Shown: positions 30,237-37,596, numbered from the stretch's first letter. The stretch: 44,256 nucleotides of DNA from an uncultured Pelagibacteraceae bacterium (GCA_902520685.1 CABYPE010000006.1:1-44256), one strand, 5' to 3'. Translations and numbers: made by a program. Notes: generated by a model not told the origin, from the sequence alone.

Positions 30237-31670
30237 TTACTTTTTGCTAACTTTTTTTGTTTTTTTAACAATAGATTTAGTTTTTATTGATTTTGGCTTA
30301 GTTTTGTTGTCTTCAGATTTTTTTGCCACAACTTTTTTTTCTGACTTTCTTTGGTCTTTAAGTTCCTGATCAAGTTGTTGTTTTTGAGATTGTTTTAAAA
30401 TTTTTTCTGCTTCATCTTTAGAAATTTCTTTTTTATTAACTTTAGCTTTTTCCTTAATTAAATTAATTATTTTTTCCTCATAAACAGTTCCTCTTAAACT
30501 TGCTACTGCAGATGGATTTTTTTGATAAAAATCCATTACCATTTTTTCTTGACCAGGCATCATTCTTAACTGTTTTTGTATTTCAGCTTGAAGTTCTTGT
30601 TCATTAACTTTAATTTGATTTTGCTCTCCAAACTCATTTAAAATTAAACCAGTCTTAATTCTTTTTTTTGCAACTTCTTCAAAATTTTTTCTATTTTTCT
30701 TAGTATCGTCCTCATTCATTCCCTGCGATAAAATTTTAATCTCTTCATCGATTAAATTTTCAGGGATCTCATCAATTTTAAACTTTTCTAGTTCTTTTAA
30801 TATCTGATTTTTTGATAGTCTCTCTAAAGAGTTTTTATATTCATCATTTATTTGATTAGAAATTAATTTTTTTAAATCCTGTAAATCTTTTGCTCCTAAA
30901 TTTTTTGCAAAATCATCATTGATTTTTGTCTCTTCAGGTTTTTTAACTGAAATAATTTTGCAATCAAATTTTGCTTTTTTATTTGAAAATTCTTTTTCTG
31001 GAAAATTATCTGGTAAGATTGCCTCAACAACTTTAGTTTCATCTTTTTTAACACCTATTAATTGTTTATCAAAACCTTTTAAAAATAGATCTTTTCCAAG
31101 AGTTAATTGTGTATTTTTTCCTTCACTTCCCTTAAAAGTTTTACCTTCTACTGATGCGTTGTAATCTAAAACAACCAAGTCTCCTTCATTTGCTTTTGTT
31201 TCTGCAGAAACTTCTTTAAAATTTGGTTGATTTTTTGCTATTTCTTTTATTCTTTTATCAGTCTCTGAAGACTCAATTTTAACAATATATTGATCAAACT
31301 TTATATTTGAAATTGCTTTTACATCAATTTTAGGAAGTTCAGTGACTGATAGAACATACTCTAATTCTTTATCTTCACCATAAGTTTTAAGATCAAGCTT
31401 TGGCTGACCTGCTGGTTTAATCTTGTTCTCCTCTAGAGCTTTAGTTGAGGTATCTTTTAAAACTTTATCTAAAACTTCACTAAATACAGCTTTACCAAAT
31501 TGTCTCTTTAAAATTTCTTTTGGAACTTTTCCAGGTCTAAAACCTTTTAAATTAACCGTGCTTTTAATTTCCTCATATTTTTCATCCATATAAGTGGACA
31601 TAGTTTTCTTATCGATGAAAACTTTAACATCTTTATTAAGACCTTTTTTATTTTCTACAGTTACTCTCAT
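30237..31670 (-). CDS. tig: Trigger factor
   Basis: Trigger factor is the ribosome-bound chaperone and prolyl isomerase that meets nascent chains. The N-terminal ribosome-binding signature is present as GFRPGKVPKEILKRQFG (residues about 44-60), followed by the FKBP-type domain (GDLVVLDYNASVEGKTF) and the helical C-terminal domain. At 477 residues it is longer than the E. coli protein (432); the excess is a highly basic tail after about residue 440, rich in Lys with few hydrophobic residues. It begins only 10 bases after the tRNA-Leu gene, so tRNA processing should generate its mRNA 5' end. Confidence 0.96.
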   Translation of the reverse strand: MRVTVENKKGLNKDVKVFIDKKTMSTYMDEKYEEIKSTVNLKGFRPGKVPKEILKRQFGKAVFSEVLDKVLKDTSTKALEENKIKPAGQPKLDLKTYGEDKELEYVLSVTELPKIDVKAISNIKFDQYIVKIESSETDKRIKEIAKNQPNFKEVSAETKANEGDLVVLDYNASVEGKTFKGSEGKNTQLTLGKDLFLKGFDKQLIGVKKDETKVVEAILPDNFPEKEFSNKKAKFDCKIISVKKPEETKINDDFAKNLGAKDLQDLKKLISNQINDEYKNSLERLSKNQILKELEKFKIDEIPENLIDEEIKILSQGMNEDDTKKNRKNFEEVAKKRIKTGLILNEFGEQNQIKVNEQELQAEIQKQLRMMPGQEKMVMDFYQKNPSAVASLRGTVYEEKIINLIKEKAKVNKKEISKDEAEKILKQSQKQQLDQELKDQRKSEKKVVAKKSEDNKTKPKSIKTKSIVKKTKKVSKK

Positions 31671-31680
31671 AATATTAATG

Positions 31681-31765
31681 TGGTAGGGCGAAAAGGACTC
31701 GAACCTTCACATGTTGCCATATTGGTTCCTAAGACCAACGCGTCTACCAATTCCGCCATCGCCCC
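31681..31765 (-). tRNA. tRNA-Leu (TAG)
   Basis: This is an 85-base class II tRNA on the minus strand. The acceptor GGGGCGA pairs with TCGCCCT, the D-arm contains GGCGGAATTGGTAGACGC as typical for tRNA-Leu, the anticodon loop CTTAGGA gives TAG, the variable arm is long, and the T-loop is TTCGAGT. Encoded discriminator A and CCA complete the 3' end, 10 bases before the tig ATG. Confidence 0.97.
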
Positions 31766-31779
31766 ACAAATTTAGAGGT

Positions 31780-31808
31780 TTTATATATGATTGAAATTAT
31801 TTGTACAA
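31780..31808 (-). promoter_or_regulatory. Candidate sigma-70-type promoter for tRNA-Leu/tig
   Basis: On the minus strand TTGTAC (31808-31803) and TATAAA (31785-31780) are 17 bases apart. The predicted start point, about 7 bases on, would lie near 31773, eight bases before the tRNA-Leu 5' end. The -10 matches five of six consensus bases, the -35 only three, so this is suggestive only in such AT-rich DNA; its placement right before the tRNA supports it. Confidence 0.45.
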
Positions 31809-31853
31809 TGACAATTAATGTAATTTATATTAGTTTTCCTCTATAGTATTAAG

Positions 31854-32105
31854 ATGATTATTTCGCCCTGCATAAGTATTTGTAAAACTGATCCGAGCAC
31901 AGGATATTGCTATGGTTGTGGAAGAAATAATGAGGAAAAAAAAATTTGGTAACTTGAAAATACAACTGATGAATGGAAAAAAGAAAATCTTAAAATAATT
32001 AAAAATAGATTAACAGGTTGGCAATTAAAAAGTTTTGAAGAGTCCTATACATATAAAGTTGAAAATGGTATTTCTTTATTCAAAAAAAACTTAAAAAATG
32101 AGTAA
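31854..32105 (+). pseudogene. DUF1289 family protein, interrupted by an in-frame TAA
   Basis: The frame opens MIISPCISICKTDPSTGYC, continues YGCGR, and so shows the DUF1289 cysteine pattern (C6, C10, C19, C22), a small alphaproteobacterial family of unknown function probably binding metal. Codon 33 is TAA (31950-31952), directly after TGG. The same frame then stays open for 50 more codons to TAA at 32103-32105, encoding an uninterrupted continuation (TTDEWKKENLKIIKNRLTGW and on) that looks like the rest of the normal protein. A single AAA-to-TAA or CAA-to-TAA change would explain it. It could be a recent nonsense mutation, a sequencing error or a readthrough gene. The end overlaps the next gene (ATGAGTAA). 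Confidence 0.8.
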
Positions 32106-32271
32106 AATTTCAATAGTCATAACAATCTATATTATAGGACTTATTTTTGGAGCTTTGTTTCTTGATATTTGGAGTGCAGACACAAGTGTTTTCAAAGGTC
32201 TGTTAGGTTTAGGATGGACTGCTCTTCTTATTATAGGAATATTTTTTGCTGAAAAAAATGAGAAGAATTAG
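32098..32271 (+). CDS. Small two-helix membrane protein (57 aa)
   Basis: The frame starts MSKISIVITIYIIGLIFGAL and ends FFAEKNEKN. Two hydrophobic segments (about residues 5-23 and 36-51) flank a short polar loop containing DIWSADTS, so it should be an inner-membrane protein. The ATG overlaps the end of the DUF1289 frame by 8 bases and its own end overlaps the following gene by 14 bases, the tight packing expected of a translated gene here. I do not recognise the family; I recall similar small proteins beside DUF1289 genes in SAR11 but cannot confirm it. Confidence 0.65.
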   Translation: MSKISIVITIYIIGLIFGALFLDIWSADTSVFKGLLGLGWTALLIIGIFFAEKNEKN

Positions 32272-32680
32272 ATTTTTAATCTTTATTTTTTTTTTATTTT
32301 TACCACTTCAATTTGTTAAATCAGAAATAATTGTCTTAAGTAAATGTGATGATAAACAAGATGAGTTTTTAAAAAATGAGTATATTTTTAATCTTAATGA
32401 GTTAATCATGACAAGAAATTATATATATAAAGAAAAAACATATCAAAAATACAGGTTAACTGATCTAAGTGTAAAAAAAACTAATACCTATGTGAGAAAT
32501 ATTTATGAAGAAAATGGAAAAATATTAACCCACAAACATGGATATCCACAATTTTACACACAAATTTTATTTAAAAAAGGAAAGCAAGAAATTTTTATGA
32601 AAACAGTTTTAAATGATGAAGAAGGGATTTCTAAAATTTCTACTTGTAAAAAAATTGAAAAATTTAAAGATGAAAGTTAG
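32258..32680 (+). CDS. Secreted hypothetical protein with signal peptide
   Basis: I choose the ATG at 32258, giving 140 residues with a clear signal peptide: basic MRRIR, a hydrophobic Phe/Leu/Ile core, and a probable cleavage after about residue 21 (QFVKS). A TTG four codons upstream would also be in frame but is unnecessary. The mature part is polar, with two cysteines (in LSKCDD and STCKK) that could form a disulphide in the periplasm. No known domain is recognised. It overlaps the small membrane protein by 14 bases and meets the basic small protein on the other strand tail to tail with a 4-base overlap. Confidence 0.75.
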   Translation: MRRIRFLIFIFFLFLPLQFVKSEIIVLSKCDDKQDEFLKNEYIFNLNELIMTRNYIYKEKTYQKYRLTDLSVKKTNTYVRNIYEENGKILTHKHGYPQFYTQILFKKGKQEIFMKTVLNDEEGISKISTCKKIEKFKDES

Positions 32681-32802
32681 TTTTTTTTCTTATTTTTAGT
32701 AAAGTTTCTTTTTTTTATAACAAATCGACTATTAGTAATATTACTTCTATGTTTAGCGTAGGATTGCTTTTGTGCTTGTTTCATGGCTTTTTTTGAGGAC
32801 AT
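32677..32802 (-). CDS. Very basic small protein (41 aa)
   Basis: This is an unlisted minus-strand frame beginning MSSKKAMKQAQKQSYAKHRS and ending with NKKKN. It holds 11 Lys, 3 Arg and 1 His but no Asp or Glu, so its charge is about +14. Such a composition suggests binding to RNA, DNA or ribosomes; this is inference only. Its ATG lies 5 bases after the stop of the histidine phosphatase gene, so it is probably its operon partner. No Shine-Dalgarno is seen, which is common here. It could be a chance frame in A-rich sequence; conservation would decide. Confidence 0.5.
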   Translation of the reverse strand: MSSKKAMKQAQKQSYAKHRSNITNSRFVIKKRNFTKNKKKN

Positions 32803-32807
32803 AATAT

Positions 32808-33365
32808 TTAATAATTTGTTTCTATAGTTCCTATAATATTAAAATTTTTATCAGAAACAACTATTTCACCAGATGAAGGTCCATAGTTTAAAACCTCAGA
32901 TATTAAAACATAATGTGTAATTAATACTAAATTTTTGTTACTTTTAAATTTATCTATATAATCATTTAAAGAATTAATTTGTTTATTCTTATTTTTTGCG
33001 AATTTATAGCTATAAAAAGAATTCAAAAAACTATTTGTAGAAAAACTCTTAAAAGCAATTTCTGCTGTTTCTTTGCATCTACACCACTCACTAGATAAAA
33101 CTTTATCAATTTTGATTTTTTTATTTTTAAAAAATTCTCCAATATATTTTGCTTGATTTCTTCCTTCCTCACTTAAATTTCTTTGGGTAGAACAATCGTT
33201 TATATTGAAATTATTTGGATCACCACTTCCAGGTGCATATGCATGCCTGATAAATATTAATTTTCCACCATCCTCAAGTTGATTAAATAATTTTTTATTG
33301 AAATCTGCTTTAACTGAAGAGATTAACGATATAAATATTATTAAAAAAAAATTTAAAAATTTCAT
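32808..33365 (-). CDS. Exported histidine phosphatase family protein
   Basis: This is a branch 1 histidine acid phosphatase of the phosphoglycerate mutase-like fold, 185 residues. A signal peptide spans residues 1-20 (hydrophobic core ending SSVKA), so it acts in the periplasm. The catalytic RHG-type motif reads FIRHAYAPGSGDP, with the phosphohistidine in RHA. The second motif NDCSTQRNLSEEGR and the segment VLSSEWCRCKETAEIAF are typical of an alphaproteobacterial SixA/Ais-like group. A later histidine in VLITHYV would complete the site. The substrate is unknown. The start codon is only 2 bases from that of the divergent uracil-DNA glycosylase gene. Confidence 0.88.
   Translation of the reverse strand: MKFLNFFLIIFISLISSVKADFNKKLFNQLEDGGKLIFIRHAYAPGSGDPNNFNINDCSTQRNLSEEGRNQAKYIGEFFKNKKIKIDKVLSSEWCRCKETAEIAFKSFSTNSFLNSFYSYKFAKNKNKQINSLNDYIDKFKSNKNLVLITHYVLISEVLNYGPSSGEIVVSDKNFNIIGTIETNY
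33330..33335 (+). promoter_or_regulatory. Possible -10 box for the uracil-DNA glycosylase gene
   Basis: TATAAA lies 32 bases before the start codon, inside the signal-peptide coding part of the divergent phosphatase gene. No good -35 is visible at 16-18 bases. Because only 2 bases separate the two start codons, some promoter must lie inside the opposing gene, which makes this box worth noting. Confidence 0.3.
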
Positions 33366-33367
33366 TT

Positions 33368-34048
33368 ATGGATATTAGATTAGATAATTTAAACAAAACA
33401 ATAGTTAATTGTAAAAAATGTCCAAGACTAGTTAGATTTGTTCACAAAATAAGCACACAAAAAAGAAAACAAAATATGAATGAGATCTACTGGGGTAAAC
33501 CAGTCCCTGGTTTTGGAAATTCAAATTCAAAATTAGCAATTATTGGACTTGCGCCTGCAGCTCATGGTGGCACAAGAACTGGAAGAGCTTTTACAGGAGA
33601 TAAATCAGGAGATTTTTTATTTAAATGTTTGCATGAAGTAGGTATCTCAAATTATCCATATTCAATAAATTTAAATGATAATTTAAAGTTAAAATCTACC
33701 TACATTACCAATATACTTAAATGTGTACCACCTGAAGATAAACCCTTAAGTAATGAAATTTCTAATTGTTCCAATTTTTTTGATGAAGAAATATTATCTT
33801 TAAAAAAACTAAAGGTTATTGTTACATTGGGTAAAGTTGCTTTTGATAATTGTATAAAATTATATAAACAAAAATTTAGCATCAAACAAAAATTTTCTTT
33901 TAAGCATGGCAAATCTTGGTCATTACCTGATGGTTTAATTATTTTATCGAGTTATCATCCAAGCCCAAGAAATGTTAATACAAAACTTATTTCAGATAAA
34001 ATGATGATAGATTTATTTAAAAAAGCAAAAAAACTGGCTAAGTTTTAA
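33368..34048 (+). CDS. Uracil-DNA glycosylase, family 5 (UDGb type)
   Basis: This DNA repair glycosylase removes uracil and other deaminated bases. In 226 residues it shows the N-terminal CKKCPRLV (iron-sulfur cluster cysteines), PVPGFGNSNSKLAIIGLAPAAHGG (motif A, with GLAPAAHGGTRTGR characteristic of family 5 and lacking the polar catalytic residue of families 1 and 4), ILKCVPPEDKP (further cysteine) and the C-terminal motif SSYHPSPRN. The start at 33368 is fixed by the nearness of the CxxC motif (residue 15). The gene overlaps ybgC tail to tail by 11 bases. Confidence 0.92.
   Translation: MDIRLDNLNKTIVNCKKCPRLVRFVHKISTQKRKQNMNEIYWGKPVPGFGNSNSKLAIIGLAPAAHGGTRTGRAFTGDKSGDFLFKCLHEVGISNYPYSINLNDNLKLKSTYITNILKCVPPEDKPLSNEISNCSNFFDEEILSLKKLKVIVTLGKVAFDNCIKLYKQKFSIKQKFSFKHGKSWSLPDGLIILSSYHPSPRNVNTKLISDKMMIDLFKKAKKLAKF
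33387..33415 (-). promoter_or_regulatory. Possible promoter for the histidine phosphatase gene
   Basis: On the minus strand TTTACA (33415-33410) and TTAAAT (33392-33387) are 17 bases apart, ending 21 bases before the phosphatase ATG. The -35 matches five of six consensus bases and the -10 four. It lies wholly inside the first codons of the divergent uracil-DNA glycosylase gene. Confidence 0.35.
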
Positions 34049-34460
34049 TAGTGTCACAAAAATAAGGTTTAAATTTTAAATATATTTCATCTGGAATTTT
34101 TACAGGTTTTCCTTCATTACTTACAAAAACCAAATGAATTTGGGCCTCAGTAATAATTTCTTTTTCCCTCGAGATTATTTGATTCATAAAAAAGGAAGTC
34201 TTAGTAATTGATTTAACAAAAGATCTTACTGTCAATTCATCTTCTAAATGAGCTGATTTTTTATATTCAATATTGCATGATTTAACAATTATTAATGAAT
34301 TAAATTGATCTTGAACTATTTTATTACTAAAACCTATTGAAAATAAAGCTTCAGTTCTAGCTCTTTCCAAATATTTCAGATAGTTGGCATAATAAACTAC
34401 TCCACCAGAGTCGGTATCCTCATAATAAATTTTTAACTTATGAAAAAAATTTTCATGCAT
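34038..34460 (-). CDS. ybgC: Tol-Pal-associated acyl-CoA thioesterase YbgC
   Basis: This is a hotdog-fold thioesterase of 140 residues. The signature YYEDTDSGGVVYYANYLKYLERARTE contains the catalytic aspartate in DTDSGGVVY and fits the YbgC/4-hydroxybenzoyl-CoA thioesterase family, which acts on short acyl-CoA or acyl-ACP and is linked to phospholipid metabolism near the Tol-Pal complex. No tol-pal genes are in the window, so the pathway link rests on the family. It follows the DUF3047 gene by 26 bases and overlaps the uracil-DNA glycosylase gene by 11 bases at its end. Confidence 0.93.
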   Translation of the reverse strand: MHENFFHKLKIYYEDTDSGGVVYYANYLKYLERARTEALFSIGFSNKIVQDQFNSLIIVKSCNIEYKKSAHLEDELTVRSFVKSITKTSFFMNQIISREKEIITEAQIHLVFVSNEGKPVKIPDEIYLKFKPYFCDTIKT

Positions 34461-34486
34461 CTAAGAAAATTATATCAAATAATTCA

Positions 34487-35137
34487 CTAATTTGCTGAAA
34501 AATAGATATTTTGAAAATAGGCAATTGCCTTCATTTTAGAATTATCAGTATCTGACATAATTGCTAAACCATCTAATTCATTTACGTCTAAATCATGAAA
34601 TTTTTTAAAATCCTCTTTTACATTAGATTTTACAGTAACCCACTCATTAAAATTATTAATCGTAGTTGCTAAAACATTATCAATAGATTTTTTGGTATAC
34701 GGGCTTGACGAATTAAACCCAATCATATTATTGCTTGAAAAAACATAATTAATCGCTCTATTTGAAAGTGGCGTAGCACCAGTCTTCTTAACAGCAAAAA
34801 CCCTAGCTGCAAAATCATGTCCTTTTTTTGTATTTTCTTTAATACCAGATAAATCTTTCTCAACTTTCCATGTAATATTAATAAATGGGGTTTTATTTAA
34901 ATCGATTTTTACCTCTTTACCTAAGCCCGAGGCTGCATTATCAGCAACTGCCTTTAAAAAATTACCATTATCATTAGATCCAACAGTATAAATAGTCTTG
35001 TTATCTGCCCCTCTTATCTTTCTTACTTCTAACTCAGCAAGTTCCTCTTTTGTAAATTCAAAAATCTTTATTTCATCTGCAAAGCTAATCGAGAAAAGTG
35101 TGAAACAAATAATAAAAGTTTTAATTAAGATTTTCAT
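34487..35137 (-). CDS. DUF3047 family secreted protein
   Basis: The 216-residue protein has a clear signal peptide (MKILIKTFIICFTLFSISFA, cleavage about residue 20). The mature part contains the pattern of DUF3047 proteins: ITWKVEKDLSG, GHDFAARVFAV, NRAINYVFSSN and a C-terminal LDVNELDGLAIMSDTDNS that resembles the carbohydrate-binding-like beta sandwich end. Function is unknown; it should be periplasmic. It is the first gene before ybgC. The upstream 85 bases are shared with a divergent small gene. Confidence 0.85.
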   Translation of the reverse strand: MKILIKTFIICFTLFSISFADEIKIFEFTKEELAELEVRKIRGADNKTIYTVGSNDNGNFLKAVADNAASGLGKEVKIDLNKTPFINITWKVEKDLSGIKENTKKGHDFAARVFAVKKTGATPLSNRAINYVFSSNNMIGFNSSSPYTKKSIDNVLATTINNFNEWVTVKSNVKEDFKKFHDLDVNELDGLAIMSDTDNSKMKAIAYFQNIYFSAN

Positions 35138-35171
35138 AAAATATTTTTTAAAAAATTGTTAATACATCATT

Positions 35172-35200
35172 TTGACAAGATTTAAACATTCAAAAATCAT
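35172..35200 (+). promoter_or_regulatory. Candidate sigma-70-type promoter for the 45-aa gene
   Basis: A perfect TTGACA (35172-35177) is followed after 17 bases by AATCAT (35195-35200), four of six matches to the -10 consensus. Transcription would start near 35207, leaving a leader of about 16 bases before the ATG at 35223. A perfect -35 is uncommon in this AT-rich window, which raises its weight. Confidence 0.45.
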
Positions 35201-35222
35201 CATTTAACTCTATATCATTATT

Positions 35223-35360
35223 ATGAAAACAATTTCTATTTTTATACTCCTTATTTACTGGTCAATTATGATATTTGCACCTGTAGTGTCGAAAGATGTA
35301 AAGTTAAGTCGAGCAAAGATTAATAATATGAAAATAGTTGAACAAAAACCTCAAAGTTAA
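35223..35360 (+). CDS. Small protein with N-terminal hydrophobic segment (45 aa)
   Basis: The frame reads MKTISIFILLIYWSIMIFAP and then a polar tail (VSKDVKLSRAKINNMKIVEQKPQS). Residues 4-19 form one hydrophobic helix, either a signal peptide or a single membrane anchor, so the tail probably faces the periplasm. It is preceded by a plausible promoter and overlaps the end of the convergent short-chain dehydrogenase gene by 4 bases. No family is recognised. The clean signal-like N-terminus makes a chance frame less likely. Confidence 0.6.
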   Translation: MKTISIFILLIYWSIMIFAPVVSKDVKLSRAKINNMKIVEQKPQS

Positions 35361-36109
35361 TAAGTTGACCGACCACCGCTAATATCAAAGACTGCAGCTG
35401 TTGAAAAAGTGTTTTCCTCTGATGAAAGCCAGCAAATTAGGGATGTAAATTCCTCAACTTCTAAAAACCTTCCTCTTGGCACTTTAGAAAGCATTCTTTG
35501 AACATGTTCTTTTGTCATTTGATCTAAAATACGAGTTTTAGCACCCGCAGGTGTCACCGCGTTTACAGCTATATTCTTGTCAGCAAGTTCTTTACCTAAT
35601 GATTTCGTTAATCCTATTGCTCCTGCTTTTCCAGCACTGTAAGCGCTTGCATTAGAATTTCCATCTTTTCCCGCTACTGATGCAACATTTACAATCCTAC
35701 CATAATTATTTTTAATCATATTGGGGACTATTGCCTTGCAACAATTAAAAGTGCCCATTAAATTTATATCTATAATTTTTTTCCACATTTCAACATCATA
35801 TTCCCATAATGTTGATGTAGGACCTGTAATTCCTGCATTATTAATCAAAATATCAATATTAGACTCTTTAGTGATTTCATTAACACATTTTTCAACTTGT
35901 TTATAATTCGATACATCTACGATATTTGAGCTTAAATTTGAATTTTTCAGATCTTTAGTAGATTTTTCAATCATAATTGGATCTATGTCCCAAATTATCA
36001 CTTTAGCACCTGAATTTAAAAATCTTTTTGCAATATCAAGCCCAAATCCTTGAGCACCACCAGTAATTACTGCGGTCCTTTTATCAAAATTAAAATTAAT
36101 TTTTTTCAT
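35357..36109 (-). CDS. Short-chain dehydrogenase/reductase (SDR)
   Basis: This is an NAD(P)-dependent oxidoreductase of the classical SDR type, 250 residues. The start at 36109 (MKKINFNFDKRTAVITGG) is preferred over an ATG 11 codons upstream because it has a Shine-Dalgarno, AGAAGGT, 6 bases before it. Motifs: nucleotide loop TGGAQGFG, aspartate after beta 2 (WDID), NNAG, catalytic serine in NVASVAGK and YSAGK for the Tyr-Lys pair, and a C-terminal ISGGRSTY. The acidic residue after beta 2 favours NAD over NADP. The substrate is unknown. It follows the NCS1 permease by 4 bases and may oxidise what the upstream transporters import. Confidence 0.93.
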   Translation of the reverse strand: MKKINFNFDKRTAVITGGAQGFGLDIAKRFLNSGAKVIIWDIDPIMIEKSTKDLKNSNLSSNIVDVSNYKQVEKCVNEITKESNIDILINNAGITGPTSTLWEYDVEMWKKIIDINLMGTFNCCKAIVPNMIKNNYGRIVNVASVAGKDGNSNASAYSAGKAGAIGLTKSLGKELADKNIAVNAVTPAGAKTRILDQMTKEHVQRMLSKVPRGRFLEVEEFTSLICWLSSEENTFSTAAVFDISGGRSTY

Positions 36110-36113
36110 TAAA

Positions 36114-37571
36114 TTACCTTCTATCAAGCAGATAATATACAAATCCAGAGACTAATGACCCTATAATCCAAGCATAGGATTGTAAAAACATTAAATTAGA
36201 ATTCCATATTGTTGAAGATGCAAATATAAAACCGATTATAACAGAGTAAATTGCTTTTAAATGCCAACCTCTTGAAAAATAAAATATACTGTCAGAAGAT
36301 ACTGAATGAATATCCTTAACATCCAAATTGGATCTATTTATAATATAATAGTTTATAATCATCACTCCACTAATTGGACCAAAAAAACAACCAAAAGTAT
36401 CTATAAATGAAAGTATACCAATTTGACTAAACAAAGTTGGCCAAAATATTCCAATTATTAATCCTAATGTACCTATTATATAACTTGCATTTTTAATATT
36501 TAATTTATTTGGTTGAAAATTAATTAATGAATATTGTGATGGAATAAAATTAGCTATTAAGTTAGTTGATGCTGAAGCAATTGAAATAAAAAATAAAGCT
36601 ATAACAGTTATTTGTAAATTATCATATTTACCTACAATATCTGTTGGATTTGTAAAAATTCTCTCAATATCATTAAATTTTTGATTTAGAAAAATATCAG
36701 AACCCGAAACAATAAAAACTGCAAATACAGAAAATAAAATAAGATTTAGTAATAGAGTGAAATTACCATTTTTTAAATTTTTTTCATTCTTAATATAACG
36801 AGTAAAATCTCCTAGACTAATTATCATTATAGAAAAATAAGCAAAAACTGTTCCGGCTACAGTTATTATTGGAAATATATTATTATAATCTAAAAAATTT
36901 TCAAAATTCAAAATTTCTAAAAAGGCATTAGAAGTTAGTTTTACATCTGATAATAAAATTATTAAGAAAAAAAATATTAAACCTGAATAAACTGTAAGTG
37001 CTGAAAAATTGATAATTTTTCTATTAAATAACATACCTTTACTAAAAATATAAATTTGAATTATTATGCAAATGACTAATGATGACCAATCAATAATATT
37101 CAATCCAAGTAAAAATGTTAAAAAGATATCTTTATCTAAAATTGAACTATCAATTGTAAAAAATAAAATTCTAATTAAATAACCTATGGCTTTTGATAAA
37201 AAATAAGTTTGAATACCAAACAAAAATATTCCAACTAAACTTCTTAAAAATCCAAAAAACTTTGCGCCTGAATAACCTAATGAAGATCGTAATAGTGTTG
37301 CAAATGGCAATCCATACTTTTGAGAGGGTTTTCCTATCAAATTAGAAAAAAAATAAACCAATATTGAACCTAAAATTGATCCAAAAAAAACTACAAAAGA
37401 ATTAAGATTGTATATTGTGTATAAAGAAGCGATGAGTGAAAAACCTATTATACTTTGAACATTTACTCCCCAAAAACAAAATAGGTCTTTCCAATCCCAA
37501 TTTTTATTAGTTGGATTAATAGCAACTAATTCCCAGTTAATAATTTTTTTGTTAACTTTATTCTGACTCAC
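36114..37571 (-). CDS. NCS1 family nucleobase:cation symporter-like permease
   Basis: This 485-residue membrane protein has about 12 transmembrane segments. The N-terminus NPTNKNWDWKDLFCFWGVNV is the characteristic NCS1 opening, followed by YGLPFATLLRSSLGYSGAKF, both lining the substrate path in the family (Mhp1 hydantoin, CodB cytosine, allantoin and uracil transporters). The substrate cannot be told from sequence. The start codon is GTG at 37571, since no ATG is suitably placed. It lies 25 bases after the TRAP dctM and 4 bases before the SDR, so all five genes may be co-transcribed. Confidence 0.9.
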   Translation of the reverse strand: MSQNKVNKKIINWELVAINPTNKNWDWKDLFCFWGVNVQSIIGFSLIASLYTIYNLNSFVVFFGSILGSILVYFFSNLIGKPSQKYGLPFATLLRSSLGYSGAKFFGFLRSLVGIFLFGIQTYFLSKAIGYLIRILFFTIDSSILDKDIFLTFLLGLNIIDWSSLVICIIIQIYIFSKGMLFNRKIINFSALTVYSGLIFFFLIILLSDVKLTSNAFLEILNFENFLDYNNIFPIITVAGTVFAYFSIMIISLGDFTRYIKNEKNLKNGNFTLLLNLILFSVFAVFIVSGSDIFLNQKFNDIERIFTNPTDIVGKYDNLQITVIALFFISIASASTNLIANFIPSQYSLINFQPNKLNIKNASYIIGTLGLIIGIFWPTLFSQIGILSFIDTFGCFFGPISGVMIINYYIINRSNLDVKDIHSVSSDSIFYFSRGWHLKAIYSVIIGFIFASSTIWNSNLMFLQSYAWIIGSLVSGFVYYLLDRR

Positions 37572-37596
37572 TCTAAAGATATTAAACTAAAAATTT

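Noticed and set aside
36110..36142. Upstream ATG extending the minus-strand SDR by 11 residues
   Set aside because: It reaches into the NCS1 permease gene, and the inner ATG has a good Shine-Dalgarno.
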